Shown here piece by piece: positions 63,679-64,000 of a DNA stretch of 64,000 nt. Under the pieces are notes generated by a model. It did not search any database and was not told the DNA's origin. It was given only the letters and a program-made list of their open reading frames with translations. Source of the DNA: Pelagimonas varians (GTDB lineage: Bacteria; Pseudomonadota; Alphaproteobacteria; Rhodobacterales; Rhodobacteraceae); assembly GCF_003208435.1 (NCBI RefSeq), contig NZ_QKMF01000007.1:174893-238892 (forward strand). The letters run 5' to 3'. Numbering within the stretch: position 1 is the stretch's first letter; each line of letters opens with the position of its first letter. The position numbers were made by a program, and so were the translations under genes.

Positions 63679-63717
63679 ACTGCAAAGTTTCGGGAAACCT
63701 TTAGCTAATTTTGCAAA
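63679..63717. promoter_or_regulatory. TTTGCAAA-type sites upstream of pyc
   Basis: ACTGCAAA (63679-63686, followed by GTTT, which resembles a RamB-type site read on one strand) and TTTGCAAA (63710-63717). They lie in the 310-base gap before pyc, about 190-230 bases upstream of the start. Nothing else gene-like was seen in this gap. Confidence 0.5.
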
Positions 63718-63905
63718 CTTGTCATTTTGGTAAGCATTGCTGACATAAAAATAGCGATTTTTTGTGCTCAATTCGGTTTTCTTGATTGCCAATCAGAATG
63801 TACCTGCCGATAAATCCGCCAAATTGCGGCAAGCTCAGGCATTTGTGCAATCAGGCACAGCTACGGCTCACCCGTCCGACAACACGTTCCCAAGGAGCAA
63901 CTCAA

Positions 63906-64000
63906 ATGACGACGTTCAGCAAGATATTGATAGCGAACCGAGGAGAGATCGCGATACGTGTGATGCGTGCAGCGAATGAGATGGGGAAGCGGACGGTCGC
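63906..64000 (+). CDS. pyc: Pyruvate carboxylase, N-terminal fragment (runs off the window)
   Basis: Only 31 residues are visible: [20 protein letters not shown] followed by [11 protein letters not shown]. This is the biotin carboxylase N-terminus, and the [11 protein letters not shown] continuation is typical of pyruvate carboxylase rather than of the acyl-CoA carboxylases. AAGGAG (63892-63897) lies 8 bases ahead of the ATG. If correct it makes oxaloacetate from pyruvate. The rest is beyond the right edge, so pyc over another biotin carboxylase is probable but not certain. Confidence 0.85.
   Translation, partial: MTTFSKILIANRGEIAIRVMRAANEMGKRTV

Overview
The window reads as a chromosomal segment of a marine-type alphaproteobacterium, most likely of the Rhodobacterales (Roseobacter group). 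This is inferred from gene content and order only: glyQ/glyS with a small membrane-protein gene between them, a propionyl-CoA carboxylase and methylmalonyl-CoA mutase cluster with a PccR/RamB-type regulator, a short ProRS, an Hda-like DnaA regulator, a CtrA-type TTAA-N7-TTAA box, and frequent Shine-Dalgarno-led, overlapping genes. I saw no rRNA, tRNA, IS element, prophage or CRISPR array. The density is that of core genome: about 57 genes, mostly separated by short gaps.

Layout. 1-8.7 kb: the 3' end of a GT2 glycosyltransferase, a GntR/FCD regulator, a HAD nucleotidase, a UbiH-type hydroxylase, a class V aminotransferase with two tandem Lrp/AsnC regulators, then ilvC, an EamA exporter and a hemerythrin-like protein. 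8.7-12.4 kb: the glycyl-tRNA synthetase operon. 12.5-18 kb: an envelope protein with a dead trypsin-like domain, a PPDK-like protein with an eroded ATP-binding half, and a SleB-type cell wall hydrolase. 18-25.4 kb: folB-folP-glmM, proS, and a PerM-like membrane protein coupled to hda. 25.4-30.9 kb: ppk1, a flagellin gene with its own CtrA box, and ppx/gppA.

31-33.7 kb: small exported, nuclease-like, DjlA-like and VOC proteins. 33.9-47 kb: the propionyl-CoA to succinyl-CoA cluster (mcm, pccA, pccB on the minus strand). Small lipoproteins and unknown proteins lie between these genes, followed by a Bcr/CflA-type MFS exporter and the ScfR/PccR-type regulator. TTTGCAAA-like octamers recur in the control regions of this cluster, and also upstream of the PPDK-like gene and of pyc, which starts at the right edge. 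This suggests one C3-carbon regulon linking propionyl-CoA oxidation with the PEP/pyruvate/oxaloacetate node. 47-64 kb: a muropeptide amidase, gatCA, metY, a SIMPL protein, a 1001-residue membrane protein that looks like GspL and GspC/PilP parts on one chain, hppD with a divergent Lrp regulator, a UvrD-type helicase, a degenerate receiver, an FMN alpha-hydroxy-acid oxidase and the pyc start.

No clearly new multi-gene system is visible. The most unusual items are the GspL/GspC-like chimera, the pseudo-protease, the PPDK-like protein, the flagellin inserted between polyphosphate genes with a perfect CtrA site, the paired-octamer operators and the FolB fusion. All functions are from reading translated sequence by eye; no database search was run.
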